DNA of 64,000 nt from Clostridia bacterium (GCA_017416425.1 JAFQCL010000021.1:62001-126000); one strand, 5' to 3'; shown: positions 1 to 7,684, numbered from the stretch's first letter. Made by a program: numbers and translations. Notes: generated from the letters alone by a model not told the origin.

Positions 1-212
1 CGATCATTATACGTCAAATCATCCGAATCCATCTCTATATCGATAAGCCCGATGATCTTACCGTTCTCCTCTGCGACAAGACAAACAGCGGGATGCGGAT
101 ATATCTCCTTTTTTGTTTTTACATCATTAAAATAGCTGCAATTCAAAAATGAAACGACACGGCAGGAAAGCCAGCCTTGCTCATCATTGGGCACATATTC
201 ACGAATGATCAT
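1..212 (-). CDS. GNAT-family N-acetyltransferase, 3' part cut off by window edge
   Basis: The first ~70 residues can be read leftward from an ATG at 212. They begin MIIREYVPNDEQGW and continue through CLVAEENGKIIGLIDIE, the N-terminal beta strands that are usual in GNAT acetyltransferases (acetyl-CoA-dependent transfer to an amine). The acetyl-CoA-binding motif lies beyond the window, so the substrate cannot be guessed. The ribosome binding site is weak. The gene runs in the same direction as the acetyltransferase-kinase fusion upstream, 83 bp away, and may be cotranscribed with it. Confidence 0.7.
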   Translation of the reverse strand, partial: MIIREYVPNDEQGWLSCRVVSFLNCSYFNDVKTKKEIYPHPAVCLVAEENGKIIGLIDIEMDSDDLTYND

Positions 213-295
213 AGAGGATAAAAATCTCGCTTTCTTGAAACATTTTATTGATATATACGCATATTTTACCCGATAACGCGGCACCTTTCAATGTT

Positions 296-1324
296 TTAAC
301 TATCTTTGGTCATTAGTGTATAAAGGGTTTTGAAAGCATTAAAACTTTGGGGATCGTCCGATCTATCCATGATGATCTTAGCGCATTCCTTAAGGGACAG
401 GGTGTACGTATCAACGGTGACATCGTAAGTGTCCTGTGGATTTAATTCCATGAGCTGACCTTCCGCCTGCCCGATCTCACGGTCGCCACGTTCCTTTTCC
501 CTGCGCCGCAGCTCTTCTATGGGGCAATCCACATGAACGAACAAAACAGGATAGTCATGAAGAAGCATGACGCATTCTTCCAATGTGCCGTATAGCTTTA
601 GCAGGATGTGATCGACGATCACACTTATGCCCACATCGGAAAACGCCTTGATAGTGTGGCTCATGCCGGTCATTGCTCTTACGAAATTTTCCATGGTTTG
701 CTTATTATCCGGCATTATATTATAAAACGTGTCACAACTGAGATGAAAATAAGGGGTCGGCAGTAAGGACTGCAATTTTTTTGCAAGTGTGGTTTTACCT
801 GAACTTGATACACCGTTTAAAAATATGATATTACCCTTTTTGGCAATCTCCTTATGCCGTTCATAGCGATAGTATTTAAACTGAGTGTCCGTATGGGTAT
901 GCCTAAATCCCAGTTTTTCCAATATGTGCTGGCTTCTTGTGTTTTTTAGCAAAGTATCGGCATTTATTGTGGTCATCCCAAGAACGTCAAAGGCAAAACG
1001 CATGGCCAGTGTTTCGGCATAAGTGCCATAACCTTTTCCTTTAACGGAATCGTTTTGCATATGAATGCTCAAGGTACACTCCTTATTTGCATGGTCGATA
1101 CTCTTAAGCTTAACTTCACCAATGGGGAGATCATCCTTCATGACCATAAACACGATGCGGGTGGGGGACTGCTGAGCCTCGAAATAGGCATCGACCTGTC
1201 CTTGGATGTATTCATATGGGGTAAAGCGGCTCATGTCCGCAAATATAGCAGGGTCGTTTTCAAAGTGCTTAAAGAACTGATGACATAAATCTTTTGTCAT
1301 CACTTGTAGATAAATTTCGCTCAT
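296..1324 (-). CDS. GNAT acetyltransferase fused to chloramphenicol-phosphotransferase-like kinase
   Basis: 342 residues in two modules. Residues ~1-155 are a GNAT acetyltransferase of the RimJ/RimL type, with the acetyl-CoA loop near GKGYGTYAETLAMRFAF and the C-terminal motif NTRSQHILEKLGFRH. Residues ~165-342 are a P-loop kinase resembling chloramphenicol 3-O-phosphotransferase, with Walker A GVSSSGKTT followed by the CDTFYNIMP segment. The start is supported by AAGGAG 5 nt before the ATG. The family relation suggests modification of a small molecule or antibiotic by both acetyl and phosphoryl transfer, but no substrate can be inferred. The two domains are joined in one unbroken frame without stop or frameshift. 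Confidence 0.75.
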   Translation of the reverse strand: MSEIYLQVMTKDLCHQFFKHFENDPAIFADMSRFTPYEYIQGQVDAYFEAQQSPTRIVFMVMKDDLPIGEVKLKSIDHANKECTLSIHMQNDSVKGKGYGTYAETLAMRFAFDVLGMTTINADTLLKNTRSQHILEKLGFRHTHTDTQFKYYRYERHKEIAKKGNIIFLNGVSSSGKTTLAKKLQSLLPTPYFHLSCDTFYNIMPDNKQTMENFVRAMTGMSHTIKAFSDVGISVIVDHILLKLYGTLEECVMLLHDYPVLFVHVDCPIEELRRREKERGDREIGQAEGQLMELNPQDTYDVTVDTYTLSLKECAKIIMDRSDDPQSFNAFKTLYTLMTKDS

Positions 1325-1530
1325 AGAGACTCCTTGATATTAAGTTCGAGGTGCTGATCCTTTAAAATCTATAAAGAGATCGGTTTTTACGGAATTTATC
1401 CCCCTTTTTTTGATTTTTCTTTGGGGACTACTTGTTCACGAGCCTGCGTCAGAGGATATATACTGCGGCAGAACTGGCCGCACAACGCTTGAAAATCAAT
1501 GTTGCTTAAAAAATAAAGCCCAAAACAAAA

Positions 1531-1571
1531 GGCGAAAGCTTCATTGTATACGAAGTATACGAACTTTCGCC
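1531..1571. repeat. 41-bp inverted repeat with nested palindrome
   Basis: Outer arms GGCGAAAG and CTTTCGCC (8 bp, perfect) enclose a second inverted repeat, GTATAC-GAA-GTATAC. It lies in the 325-bp gene-free stretch 1325-1649, upstream of the fusion gene and downstream of the four-helix gene's stop. Read on the minus strand it could terminate the 1650-2084 gene, but no clear T-run follows. The rest of the gap holds no gene I can support. Confidence 0.5.
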
Positions 1572-1649
1572 GCTGCAGGTCAAGTACAGAACCCCTGTTA
1601 AATAGATGATAATTTAGGTTTATGCTCCCTTATACAAAATGAACTGCCT

Positions 1650-2084
1650 TTAAAGGAATTGGCGTATATCGATGGCCAATTGTTCCTCAAGGTTTATTAG
1701 GCGCTTTGCAATGTCTTTGGAGACTTCATCTGCCGCCTCATATTGGTTCAGATACCTGTTAAGGGATTTTACACCCATATTACACCCATCTGTCATTAGA
1801 TCGGCGATGGTCTTGTCCGATTCGTTCAAAGCCAGTTTGACGCTTGTTTTCATCCAGGACATTCCTTTGGCGATCGGACTTGGGTCTTTTCCTTCATCTT
1901 CGTATTGAGCAAGGAGCTGCTGTATCTCATGATCCAGCTTTTTATGCTCGTTTTTGCAGTCAGTCAGGTATTTTTTAAAATCATCAGCGCTGACATAGCC
2001 TAAAACCTCCTCAATGGATGCTGTACCCATTTTAACCCCAGCATCGCATTCTCGAAGCAATTTTATGGTATCGTTTTCTATCAT
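1650..2084 (-). CDS. Ferritin-like four-helix-bundle protein (DUF2383-like)
   Basis: 144 residues, almost wholly helical by composition, with regularly placed Glu/His (for example NEHKKLDHEIQQLL and NLEEQLAIDIRQFL). The length and the pattern SWMKTSVKLAL / IADLMTDGCNMGVKSL resemble the small DUF2383/PA2169-type bundles common in anaerobic Firmicutes. Those are related to ferritin-like proteins, but a metal site is not certain and the function is unknown. The nearest purine-rich site, AAAGGA, lies about 15 nt before the ATG, which is long. It stands alone, with gaps on both sides. Confidence 0.6.
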   Translation of the reverse strand: MIENDTIKLLRECDAGVKMGTASIEEVLGYVSADDFKKYLTDCKNEHKKLDHEIQQLLAQYEDEGKDPSPIAKGMSWMKTSVKLALNESDKTIADLMTDGCNMGVKSLNRYLNQYEAADEVSKDIAKRLINLEEQLAIDIRQFL

Positions 2085-2317
2085 TACTTAAATCAGTGTC
2101 CTTTCTTATCAGATGTAGAAAGTATTCCCGTTTGCATAGAATACTATACTAATAAGAAAATCCGCTTTCATAAAGCATGCGTATACTTAAACGATTGACC
2201 TGATTTTAGAAACGTCTTATTAGCGGAAATAGCAAACTAAATATCGACTCCAAGCTCTTTTCATTTATCAGTATCAAGGTAGTGGTTTAACAGAGCAGCT
2301 TACCGATATTTTGCCGG

Positions 2318-2487
2318 CTACTTATCGCGCTCTACACCGATGGCATCAACGTAGAACCATGCCAAATTGCATTGCGCGTCATGGCGCCGTGTTGTGCGGC
2401 CAGATGAGTCCAGTAAAAAGCTTTTTGCATATCTTTTACCACGCCCAGGTCTTCATAATAAAAACATACAATCCGGCATTCAGCCAT
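2318..2487 (-). pseudogene. Remnant of a Sel1-repeat protein, frameshifted
   Basis: On the minus strand one frame reads YYEDLGVVKDMQKAFYW then THLAAQHG, a clear Sel1-like repeat. After a frameshift near 2380 a second frame reads AQCNLAWFYVDAIGVERDK, the next repeat, and then a stop at 2318. A further frame just upstream gives WLNAGLYV, so more than one frameshift has occurred. Sel1 repeats are solenoid scaffolds for protein-protein contacts. No intact reading frame or start is left, so I call this a decayed gene. The flanking stretches 2085-2317 and 2488-2600 hold only further traces (for example KELGVDI near 2240). Confidence 0.65.
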
Positions 2488-2600
2488 TTATCGTATCGCC
2501 AGGTGTTTTAAAATTTTCGATCAGCTGATTACATAATTCAGCTCTTTTTAAGGATTGTAGTAATTACTCATAGCGTTCAGCCCTCTTGGCTTTGCCAGGT

Positions 2601-3239
2601 TTAGTCCAAAAACTCCACTTCACCTGTAGCTATATTGTAGATAGCACCCTTGATTTCGACTTTGTCGAGACTTTCAAGCTCTTTTATGATCTCGCTTGCT
2701 CTGATCCTGTCTATACTGTTTTGTACATTCAAGCGCTCTGCCTGCTCTTTGGTGCAATTTTTTGGAAGACATGAAATTATCTCATCGACTATAGCTTTGA
2801 TATGACCATGCGCTTCGCCGCTTAAAGCTGCTTCTACAGCGCCGCATTGTGTGTGTCCAAGCACCACGATAAGCGTTGCACCCAGGTGCTCCACTCCGTA
2901 TTCGATGCTTCCAAGCTCAAAATGGCCTATAATGTTACCCGCTGTACGTACAACGAACAGCTCGCCAATACCTGCCTGAAAAATATGCTCGGGCGGCACT
3001 CTTGAATCCGAGCAGGTGACTATGACCGCATAGGGGGACTGACCATTTTCCGCCGTGTCGGTTCGCTTTTCTTTAGATACATCTGCACTATTTTTATCGG
3101 AAGAAACATATTCGGCATTTTTTTCAAGAAGAAAATTCATAATATCCCTTGTATCAAACACATCAGGGGTTTTTGTTTGAGCGCAGCCTGTAAAAATAAA
3201 CAGCATTGCGATAAATATCAAGATCGTTTTTATTTTCAT
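2601..3239 (-). CDS. Beta-class carbonic anhydrase, predicted lipoprotein
   Basis: 212 residues. The N-terminus is a lipoprotein signal peptide with lipobox FTGC at ~16-19. The rest is a beta carbonic anhydrase: CSDSR (zinc Cys plus the catalytic Asp/Arg pair), the HFELGSIEYGVEHLG segment, and GHTQCGAV, which carries the His and second Cys zinc ligands. The enzyme interconverts CO2 and bicarbonate. Lipid anchoring would put it outside the membrane, unlike most bacterial beta enzymes, which are cytoplasmic. A polar stretch rich in Lys/Asp/Ser (~45-68) sits between the first helix and the active-site core. AAAGGA lies about 12 nt before the ATG. Confidence 0.88.
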   Translation of the reverse strand: MKIKTILIFIAMLFIFTGCAQTKTPDVFDTRDIMNFLLEKNAEYVSSDKNSADVSKEKRTDTAENGQSPYAVIVTCSDSRVPPEHIFQAGIGELFVVRTAGNIIGHFELGSIEYGVEHLGATLIVVLGHTQCGAVEAALSGEAHGHIKAIVDEIISCLPKNCTKEQAERLNVQNSIDRIRASEIIKELESLDKVEIKGAIYNIATGEVEFLD

Positions 3240-3363
3240 GTTTTTACATCGTCCTTTGAATTTTTTAAATTATGAATAAAGGTAGATACTACATAAAACT
3301 GTATCATACTAAAGTTAAAAGGACAATATTAATTACGGCGCCGTTTTGTTGTTATCAAGGACA

Positions 3364-3729
3364 TTATTTGCCCCAATGCTTTACGACTTTCCAATATGTA
3401 TCGGAATCGAAATCAATGATGTATTTTGAATGTTGATCGAATATAAGATAATATGCTGTTACTGCTTTCTTGCCTTCTTTTACACATTTTTGCAGTCTGT
3501 GATTGCCGTCTATCAGTTTATCTTGAGCTTCATTCAATTGAACGATTATCAGAGGCTCTGTTATATCGGTAGTCATAGCATATTCTATGTTTCCATTGAA
3601 TCTATTTTCGCTTACCAATTTCTCAACTGAAAAATCTTTTGTGGCAAATTGCTCAGTATCATGTAAGATAGCTTCAATATCCCAGACGATACTTCCATAT
3701 TCGTTGCCGATTTGATATTTTTGCTCCAT
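3364..3729 (-). CDS. Small ParB/Srx-fold-like protein
   Basis: 121 residues from the ATG at 3729, chosen over an earlier one (3747) because AGGAGGGGGT lies 5-9 nt before it. The core LIIVQLNEAQDKLIDGNHRL is the loop seen in ParB/sulfiredoxin-like folds, where the D-G-N-H-R segment binds nucleotide or phosphate. There is no helix-turn-helix, so this is not a chromosome-partition ParB. Stand-alone proteins of this kind are mostly uncharacterised. It lies between tRNA-Ser and the carbonic anhydrase gene on the same strand. Confidence 0.6.
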   Translation of the reverse strand: MEQKYQIGNEYGSIVWDIEAILHDTEQFATKDFSVEKLVSENRFNGNIEYAMTTDITEPLIIVQLNEAQDKLIDGNHRLQKCVKEGKKAVTAYYLIFDQHSKYIIDFDSDTYWKVVKHWGK

Positions 3730-3864
3730 GTCTACCCCCTCCTGCAAAATGAAATTTTACCACCATTGTGTTACAGTATGTATGGCTAACGCCATAGTGA
3801 AGTGTTTTGTTTGCGCAAAACGTGAAGTTAAGTGTGCCACTCACGCCCGCAAGGCAGACTTAGT

Positions 3865-3894
3865 TGAAAAAACGACAGGCCAAAACCTGTCGTT
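3865..3894 (-). terminator. Intrinsic terminator after tRNA-Ser
   Basis: On the minus strand AACGACAGG and CCTGTCGTT form a perfect 9-bp stem with a 6-nt loop, followed directly by a run of T. It begins 5 nt past the encoded CCA of tRNA-Ser, so it ends that transcript. Confidence 0.85.
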
Positions 3895-3898
3895 ATTT

Positions 3899-3989
3899 TG
3901 GCGGAGAGAAAGGGATTCGAACCCTTGATGACATTCCTGCCATACACGATTTCCAGTCGTGCGCCTTAGACCAACTCAGCCATCTCTCC
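3899..3989 (-). tRNA. tRNA-Ser (GGA anticodon)
   Basis: A class II tRNA on the minus strand. Acceptor stem GGAGAGA/TCTCTCC, anticodon loop CTGGAAA (anticodon GGA, reading UCC/UCU), a long variable arm as expected for serine, T arm GGGTTCGAATCCC, and CCA encoded at 3901-3899. It has its own promoter upstream and terminator downstream, so it is a monocistronic tRNA gene. Confidence 0.95.
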
Positions 3990-4027
3990 ATATTGCTATT
4001 ATTCGTGTTTGCGAAAACCGCTTGATT

Positions 4028-4056
4028 ATGTTAGCATAGTATTGTTTAAAATGCAA
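4028..4056 (-). promoter_or_regulatory. Promoter of tRNA-Ser
   Basis: On the minus strand -35 TTGCAT and -10 TAACAT are spaced 17 bp and lie about 40 bp before the tRNA 5' end. Confidence 0.6.
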
Positions 4057-4109
4057 GTGCTTTTTATTAATAGATCCGTACTTTAATAAAATATATTGCC
4101 GGAGGGGTT

Positions 4110-5081
4110 ATGGATACGAATAACACAAGGGGTAATGCCTCAAAAAAACATAAGAAAAAAGGTTCTGCCTTTTCGTTCATTCTATGTATACTGCTTTTGA
4201 TCTCGGCGCTTGGCTTTGGGATAACATCAACTCTTAGGAATGTCATAAATGAAGAAACCCTGACTAACGTGGCAAGAGGCATAGATTATGGCAGTATACC
4301 CGTAGGCGCTCTTATCGATGAAGGCGAACCTATGACGCTTGCTGAAATGCTTTATGGCCTTGTGGGAGGTATCGGCATTCCCATATCTATAGAGCAAATA
4401 GAGGTGATGGCAAATGAATGCGGAATCGCGGAGCTTTTTGAGGATGTACTTCTTGATTATTGCGCATACATAAAGGACGGCTCGGGAAAGGGCTACATAG
4501 AAAGTTCGCGCATTGCCGAATTTGTCGCAGGTATAGGCGGGGATTATATGAAGCGTCTTTTGGGAGAAGGTACCTGGATGATGCTTGAGGATACCATAGT
4601 AAACGCTATAACGTCCGCTATGGAAACGGGCGATGTCAAGGCGGCGCTTAATGCCATATCACTTCGCCGTCTTGAGGAAAGCGGGGAGATAGACCTTGAC
4701 GTTATTCGCTTTTTGATATCGGATGTGATGCTTTATATTGCACTTTTTGTTGTCATAATCACCACCATACTTCTTATTAGGGCAAATAGACCAAGAGCAA
4801 GAAAGGGCATACTTAAAGCAAGCATTTTGACGTTTGTCGTTGCATTCATATTCATCATAATCTGGGTTGCTTTACCAATTTTGATAGAAGGAGATGGTAA
4901 TGACGCGCTGCTTATGTTCATTTCGTCTGAGCTGTTACCGGGGATCACCGAATCCATGATGGCAGTAGGCGTCATATTCATTGCGGTGGGCTTTATAGAG
5001 CTTATTGTGTACTTTATAGCCGCGTCAAAGGCAAAAAAGCGCTCTGCCTTGAACAAAGCAAAGAGTAGAGGAGCTATGTAA
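4110..5081 (+). CDS. Uncharacterised four-helix membrane protein
   Basis: 323 residues, not recognised. A lysine-rich cytoplasmic N-terminus precedes a membrane segment at ~24-40. A large external domain (~45-205) follows, with repeated acidic stretches and no cysteine pairs, then three further membrane helices at ~208-225, ~237-257 and ~280-300, and a basic C-terminus (KAKKRSALNKAKSRG). GGAGG lies 5 nt before the ATG. It is directly followed by the polyprenyl-phosphate transporter gene, so the two probably form one operon and may act in the same envelope process. No function can be given from sequence. Confidence 0.75.
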   Translation: MDTNNTRGNASKKHKKKGSAFSFILCILLLISALGFGITSTLRNVINEETLTNVARGIDYGSIPVGALIDEGEPMTLAEMLYGLVGGIGIPISIEQIEVMANECGIAELFEDVLLDYCAYIKDGSGKGYIESSRIAEFVAGIGGDYMKRLLGEGTWMMLEDTIVNAITSAMETGDVKAALNAISLRRLEESGEIDLDVIRFLISDVMLYIALFVVIITTILLIRANRPRARKGILKASILTFVVAFIFIIIWVALPILIEGDGNDALLMFISSELLPGITESMMAVGVIFIAVGFIELIVYFIAASKAKKRSALNKAKSRGAM

Positions 5082-5102
5082 TTTTTGAAGAAGGGATCAA
5101 GT

Positions 5103-6011
5103 TTGAAAATCAATATGGAAAAAGGTCTTAAAAAGAATAAAAACAGAAATATAGCCTTTCTTATCAAGCGTATACTTGCGGGTGTTGTGATAGGTATCGG
5201 CGGCATCATACCAGGGGTCAGCGGAGGCATAATGGCTGTGTCGCTTGGACTTTATAAGCCTATGCTCGATGCTGTAAGCGGTATTTTAAAAAATTTTAAA
5301 AGGAGCCTCAAGTTCCTCTTGCCGATCGCGATAGGCGGCATCGTGGGTCTTCTTGCTACATCCCACCTTGTGGAATGGGCGCTTGATGCATATCCTATAC
5401 CTGTCATGTGCCTGTTTGTCGGTCTTGTTGCCGGAGGTATACCTAATCTTATTTCAGAAGCGAATTCAAAGGGTGGGTTTAAAAAACGCTATCTTTTCGC
5501 GACATTTATAGGCGCTCTTTTTGTGTTTGGGCTTTCTTTGCTTGAAACGCTGCTGTTTTCGAACAATCCCCTCGAATTTAACTACCTTACCGCCATGCTT
5601 ACAGGAGGAATACTCGCGGTAGGAACGGTAATACCAGGCATAAGCACATCCTTTATATTGATGTTTTTAGGACTTTACGAGCCTCTTATTGGAACTGTTA
5701 ACACCGTTACCGATATTCCACTTATAATCGACATGATAGGCGGAAACGGTGCTGCGCTTATGGCTTGGATAGATGCGCTTCTTCACATGGGATTTGTGCT
5801 TATCGGAGTAGCTGTTGTTGGACTTTTATTGGTGCTGCTTGTCAAAAAACTTATAGAAACCTATCATGGCTATGCTTACTATGCTATATTGGGCTTCCTT
5901 GGGATGTCGATGTGTCTGATATTTCCGGGCGGCGCCGCTGCCGGCATGCTGCTCGTATTTGGCTTTATGGCGTCATTTATTATAGATAAGTTTATGAATA
6001 AAAAGGCATAG
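5103..6011 (+). CDS. popT: DUF368 polyprenyl-phosphate transporter (PopT family)
   Basis: About 302 residues, polytopic. The DUF368 signatures GGIIPGVSGGIMAVSLGLY near the N-terminus and VGTVIPGISTSFILMFLGLY in the second half are two related inverted-repeat motifs of the family. DUF368 proteins (PopT) return undecaprenyl phosphate across the membrane for reuse in wall and glycan synthesis. A TTG start at 5103 is preferred because AAGGGA lies about 5 nt upstream. An in-frame TTG at 5085 and ATG at 5115 are alternatives. Located after the uncharacterised membrane protein gene in a likely operon and followed by a dispersed intergenic repeat. Confidence 0.85.
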   Translation: MKINMEKGLKKNKNRNIAFLIKRILAGVVIGIGGIIPGVSGGIMAVSLGLYKPMLDAVSGILKNFKRSLKFLLPIAIGGIVGLLATSHLVEWALDAYPIPVMCLFVGLVAGGIPNLISEANSKGGFKKRYLFATFIGALFVFGLSLLETLLFSNNPLEFNYLTAMLTGGILAVGTVIPGISTSFILMFLGLYEPLIGTVNTVTDIPLIIDMIGGNGAALMAWIDALLHMGFVLIGVAVVGLLLVLLVKKLIETYHGYAYYAILGFLGMSMCLIFPGGAAAGMLLVFGFMASFIIDKFMNKKA

Positions 6012-6013
6012 AG

Positions 6014-6112
6014 TTTCAAAATAATTTTCAAGCCGTGTTTTGTGACCTTCGCACCATTTCGGCTGCGATTTTGTGTTTGCACAAAACCGGTCCCAATTCC
6101 ACAGGAAAGGAT
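6014..6112 (+). repeat. Dispersed intergenic element, copy A
   Basis: About 100 bp starting 3 bp after the popT stop. It aligns at roughly 80% with the segment after yraN (copy B) and more weakly with the segment after the 51689-52567 gene (copy C). It contains a 7-bp hairpin with a TTTG loop: TTTTGTG 6069-6075 pairs with CACAAAA 6080-6086. No reading frame is conserved between the copies. It could be a structured RNA, a mobile repeat or a regulatory tail. See the findings. Confidence 0.6.
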
Positions 6113-6143
6113 GCTTTAATACATCAAAAGCATGTATTAAAGT
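6113..6143 (+). promoter_or_regulatory. 11-bp hairpin abutting the tcdA start codon
   Basis: CTTTAATACAT (6114-6124) and ATGTATTAAAG (6132-6142) form a perfect 11-bp stem with a 7-nt loop that ends 2 nt before the tcdA ATG. No Shine-Dalgarno sequence is visible between stem and start codon, so the hairpin may limit or shape initiation. It has no T-run and is not a normal terminator. Confidence 0.5.
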
Positions 6144-6144
6144 T

Positions 6145-6879
6145 ATGGTAATAAGTTTGAAATACACAAGGGATGACTTGCTGGCGAGAACGGCTATGCT
6201 TATAGGCAAGCAAGGTCTGGATATTCTTTGGAAGAAAAGTATCGCCGTTTTTGGAGCAGGCGGCGTAGGCGGACACTGTATTGAAGCGCTTGCGCGCTGT
6301 GGGATTGGGCATATACACATAGTAGACGCGGACAGGGTGGCAGAGTCAAACCTTAACAGGCAGATATTTGCTACAAGATCCACAATAGGTATGCTGAAGG
6401 TGGATGCCGCAAGACGCAGGATAGAGGACATATCGTACTGCAACGTTACGACCGATAACATATTCGTGCTGCCCGACAATGTGTCAAGCGCAATTCCCGA
6501 GGGGATAGATTATGTGATAGACGCTATAGATACTGTCGCCGCCAAGGTCGCTCTCGCGTGCGAGGCAAAAAGAAGAGATATTCCCATAATATCCTGTATG
6601 GGTACGGGAAATAGACTGGAGCCCGGCAACCTTAGAATTACGGATATCTATGATACAAAAGGCTGTCCGTTGGCAAGAGCTATGCGCCATGAGCTTAGAA
6701 AGAAGGGTGTGAATAAGCTTAAAGTTCTCGTATCCGATTCGCCTGTAATAAAGCCCAATATAAGCGCAGAAGGCAGGCAGCCGCCGGGAAGCATATCGTA
6801 TGTACCGGCAATGGCTGGGCTTATGCTTTGCGGTACCGTTGTGTCCGAGCTGCTTGGTTGCGTCATAAAACAGGTTTGA
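6145..6879 (+). CDS. tcdA: tRNA threonylcarbamoyladenosine dehydratase TcdA
   Basis: 244 residues of the E1/ThiF-like superfamily. The nucleotide-binding loop is VFGAGGVGGHCIEALAR at ~33-50, followed by DADRVAESNLNRQ, typical of CsdL/TcdA. Later come YVIDAIDTVAAK and the conserved block around GCPLARAMRHELRK and SDSPVIKPN. TcdA uses ATP to convert t6A37 in ANN-decoding tRNAs to the cyclic form ct6A. ATG 6145 is taken as the start because conserved homology begins just after it (KYTRDDLLAR). The site has no clear Shine-Dalgarno and sits against a strong hairpin. Confidence 0.9.
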   Translation: MVISLKYTRDDLLARTAMLIGKQGLDILWKKSIAVFGAGGVGGHCIEALARCGIGHIHIVDADRVAESNLNRQIFATRSTIGMLKVDAARRRIEDISYCNVTTDNIFVLPDNVSSAIPEGIDYVIDAIDTVAAKVALACEAKRRDIPIISCMGTGNRLEPGNLRITDIYDTKGCPLARAMRHELRKKGVNKLKVLVSDSPVIKPNISAEGRQPPGSISYVPAMAGLMLCGTVVSELLGCVIKQV

Positions 6880-6881
6880 TA

Positions 6882-6922
6882 TAAAAAGAGCGAAAGGCGA
6901 TATAGCCCTTCGCTTCTTTTTA
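6882..6922. terminator. Bidirectional terminator between tcdA and rluB
   Basis: A-rich arm, GCGAAAGG ... CCCTTCGC stem, then a T-rich arm, symmetrical on both strands. It lies between two convergent genes and can end both transcripts. Confidence 0.75.
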
Positions 6923-7645
6923 TCCGCTATACCTAAGCCCTGCGGCTTTATATAGCGATGCTACTTCAATAGGTGACAGATAGCGCCATTGACCGCTTTT
7001 AAGGCCGTTTAGTGAGAGCGGCCCAAGCCTTACACGCCTGAGCCTAAGCGTGTTATGACCGATGGCAGTAAGCATGCGCCTCACCTGCCTGTTTCTGCCC
7101 TCGTGTATCGTGATGGAAAGCTTAGTCCTATCGCCATCGATGTGTATTGGCAAGGATACTCTGGCAGGGGATGTGAGGCCATCTTCAAGCATTACGCCGC
7201 TTTCAAGCCGTAACCGTTCGGATTCGGTTACGAGCCCATCGCATATCACCAGATACGTCTTTTCAACTTCATGGCTTGGGTGTGTAAGCGCATGCGTCAG
7301 TTCGCCGTCGTTTGTGAGGAGGATAAGCCCCTCCGAGTTGATATCGAGCCTGCCTACATTATAAACACGGCACGGAACACCCTCCACAAGATCAAACACG
7401 GTGCGGCGTTTTTCCGGGTCATCGGCGCTGCAAATTACCCCCTTTGGCTTATTCAGCATTATGACTATCTTATTTTGCTCTCTTTTAACCAGGCTATTGT
7501 CAAGCATAATGACGTCATCATCGTTTACGCTCATACCAAGCTCTGCGATAACGCCGTTTACCGTGACATGCCCTTTTACTATAAGCTCCTCGGCCTTTCT
7601 TCTCGATGCGACTCCGGCCTCTGCCAGAAATTTATGCAGGCGCAT
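6920..7645 (-). CDS. rluB: Large-subunit rRNA pseudouridine synthase, RluB/RsuA family
   Basis: 241 residues. S4 RNA-binding domain at ~1-60 (MRLHKFLAEAGVASRRKAEE), then the RsuA/RluB catalytic domain with NVGRLDINSEGLILLTNDG, in which the Asp is the catalytic residue, and the GRNRQVRRM motif near 185. It isomerises uridine in rRNA, most likely 23S as for B. subtilis RluB. GGGAGG precedes the ATG by 6 nt. It is the last gene of the ytfI-gerW-dacF-rluB run, 39 bp after dacF. Confidence 0.9.
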   Translation of the reverse strand: MRLHKFLAEAGVASRRKAEELIVKGHVTVNGVIAELGMSVNDDDVIMLDNSLVKREQNKIVIMLNKPKGVICSADDPEKRRTVFDLVEGVPCRVYNVGRLDINSEGLILLTNDGELTHALTHPSHEVEKTYLVICDGLVTESERLRLESGVMLEDGLTSPARVSLPIHIDGDRTKLSITIHEGRNRQVRRMLTAIGHNTLRLRRVRLGPLSLNGLKSGQWRYLSPIEVASLYKAAGLRYSG

Positions 7646-7684
7646 AGAATACCTCCCATCTATTTTGAGGTAAAGCGCAGGAAA

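Noticed and set aside
1545..1568. loxP-like site (TATACGAAGT)
   Set aside because: Only a short stretch matches; the 13-bp arms and 8-bp spacer of loxP are not present, and no recombinase gene is nearby.
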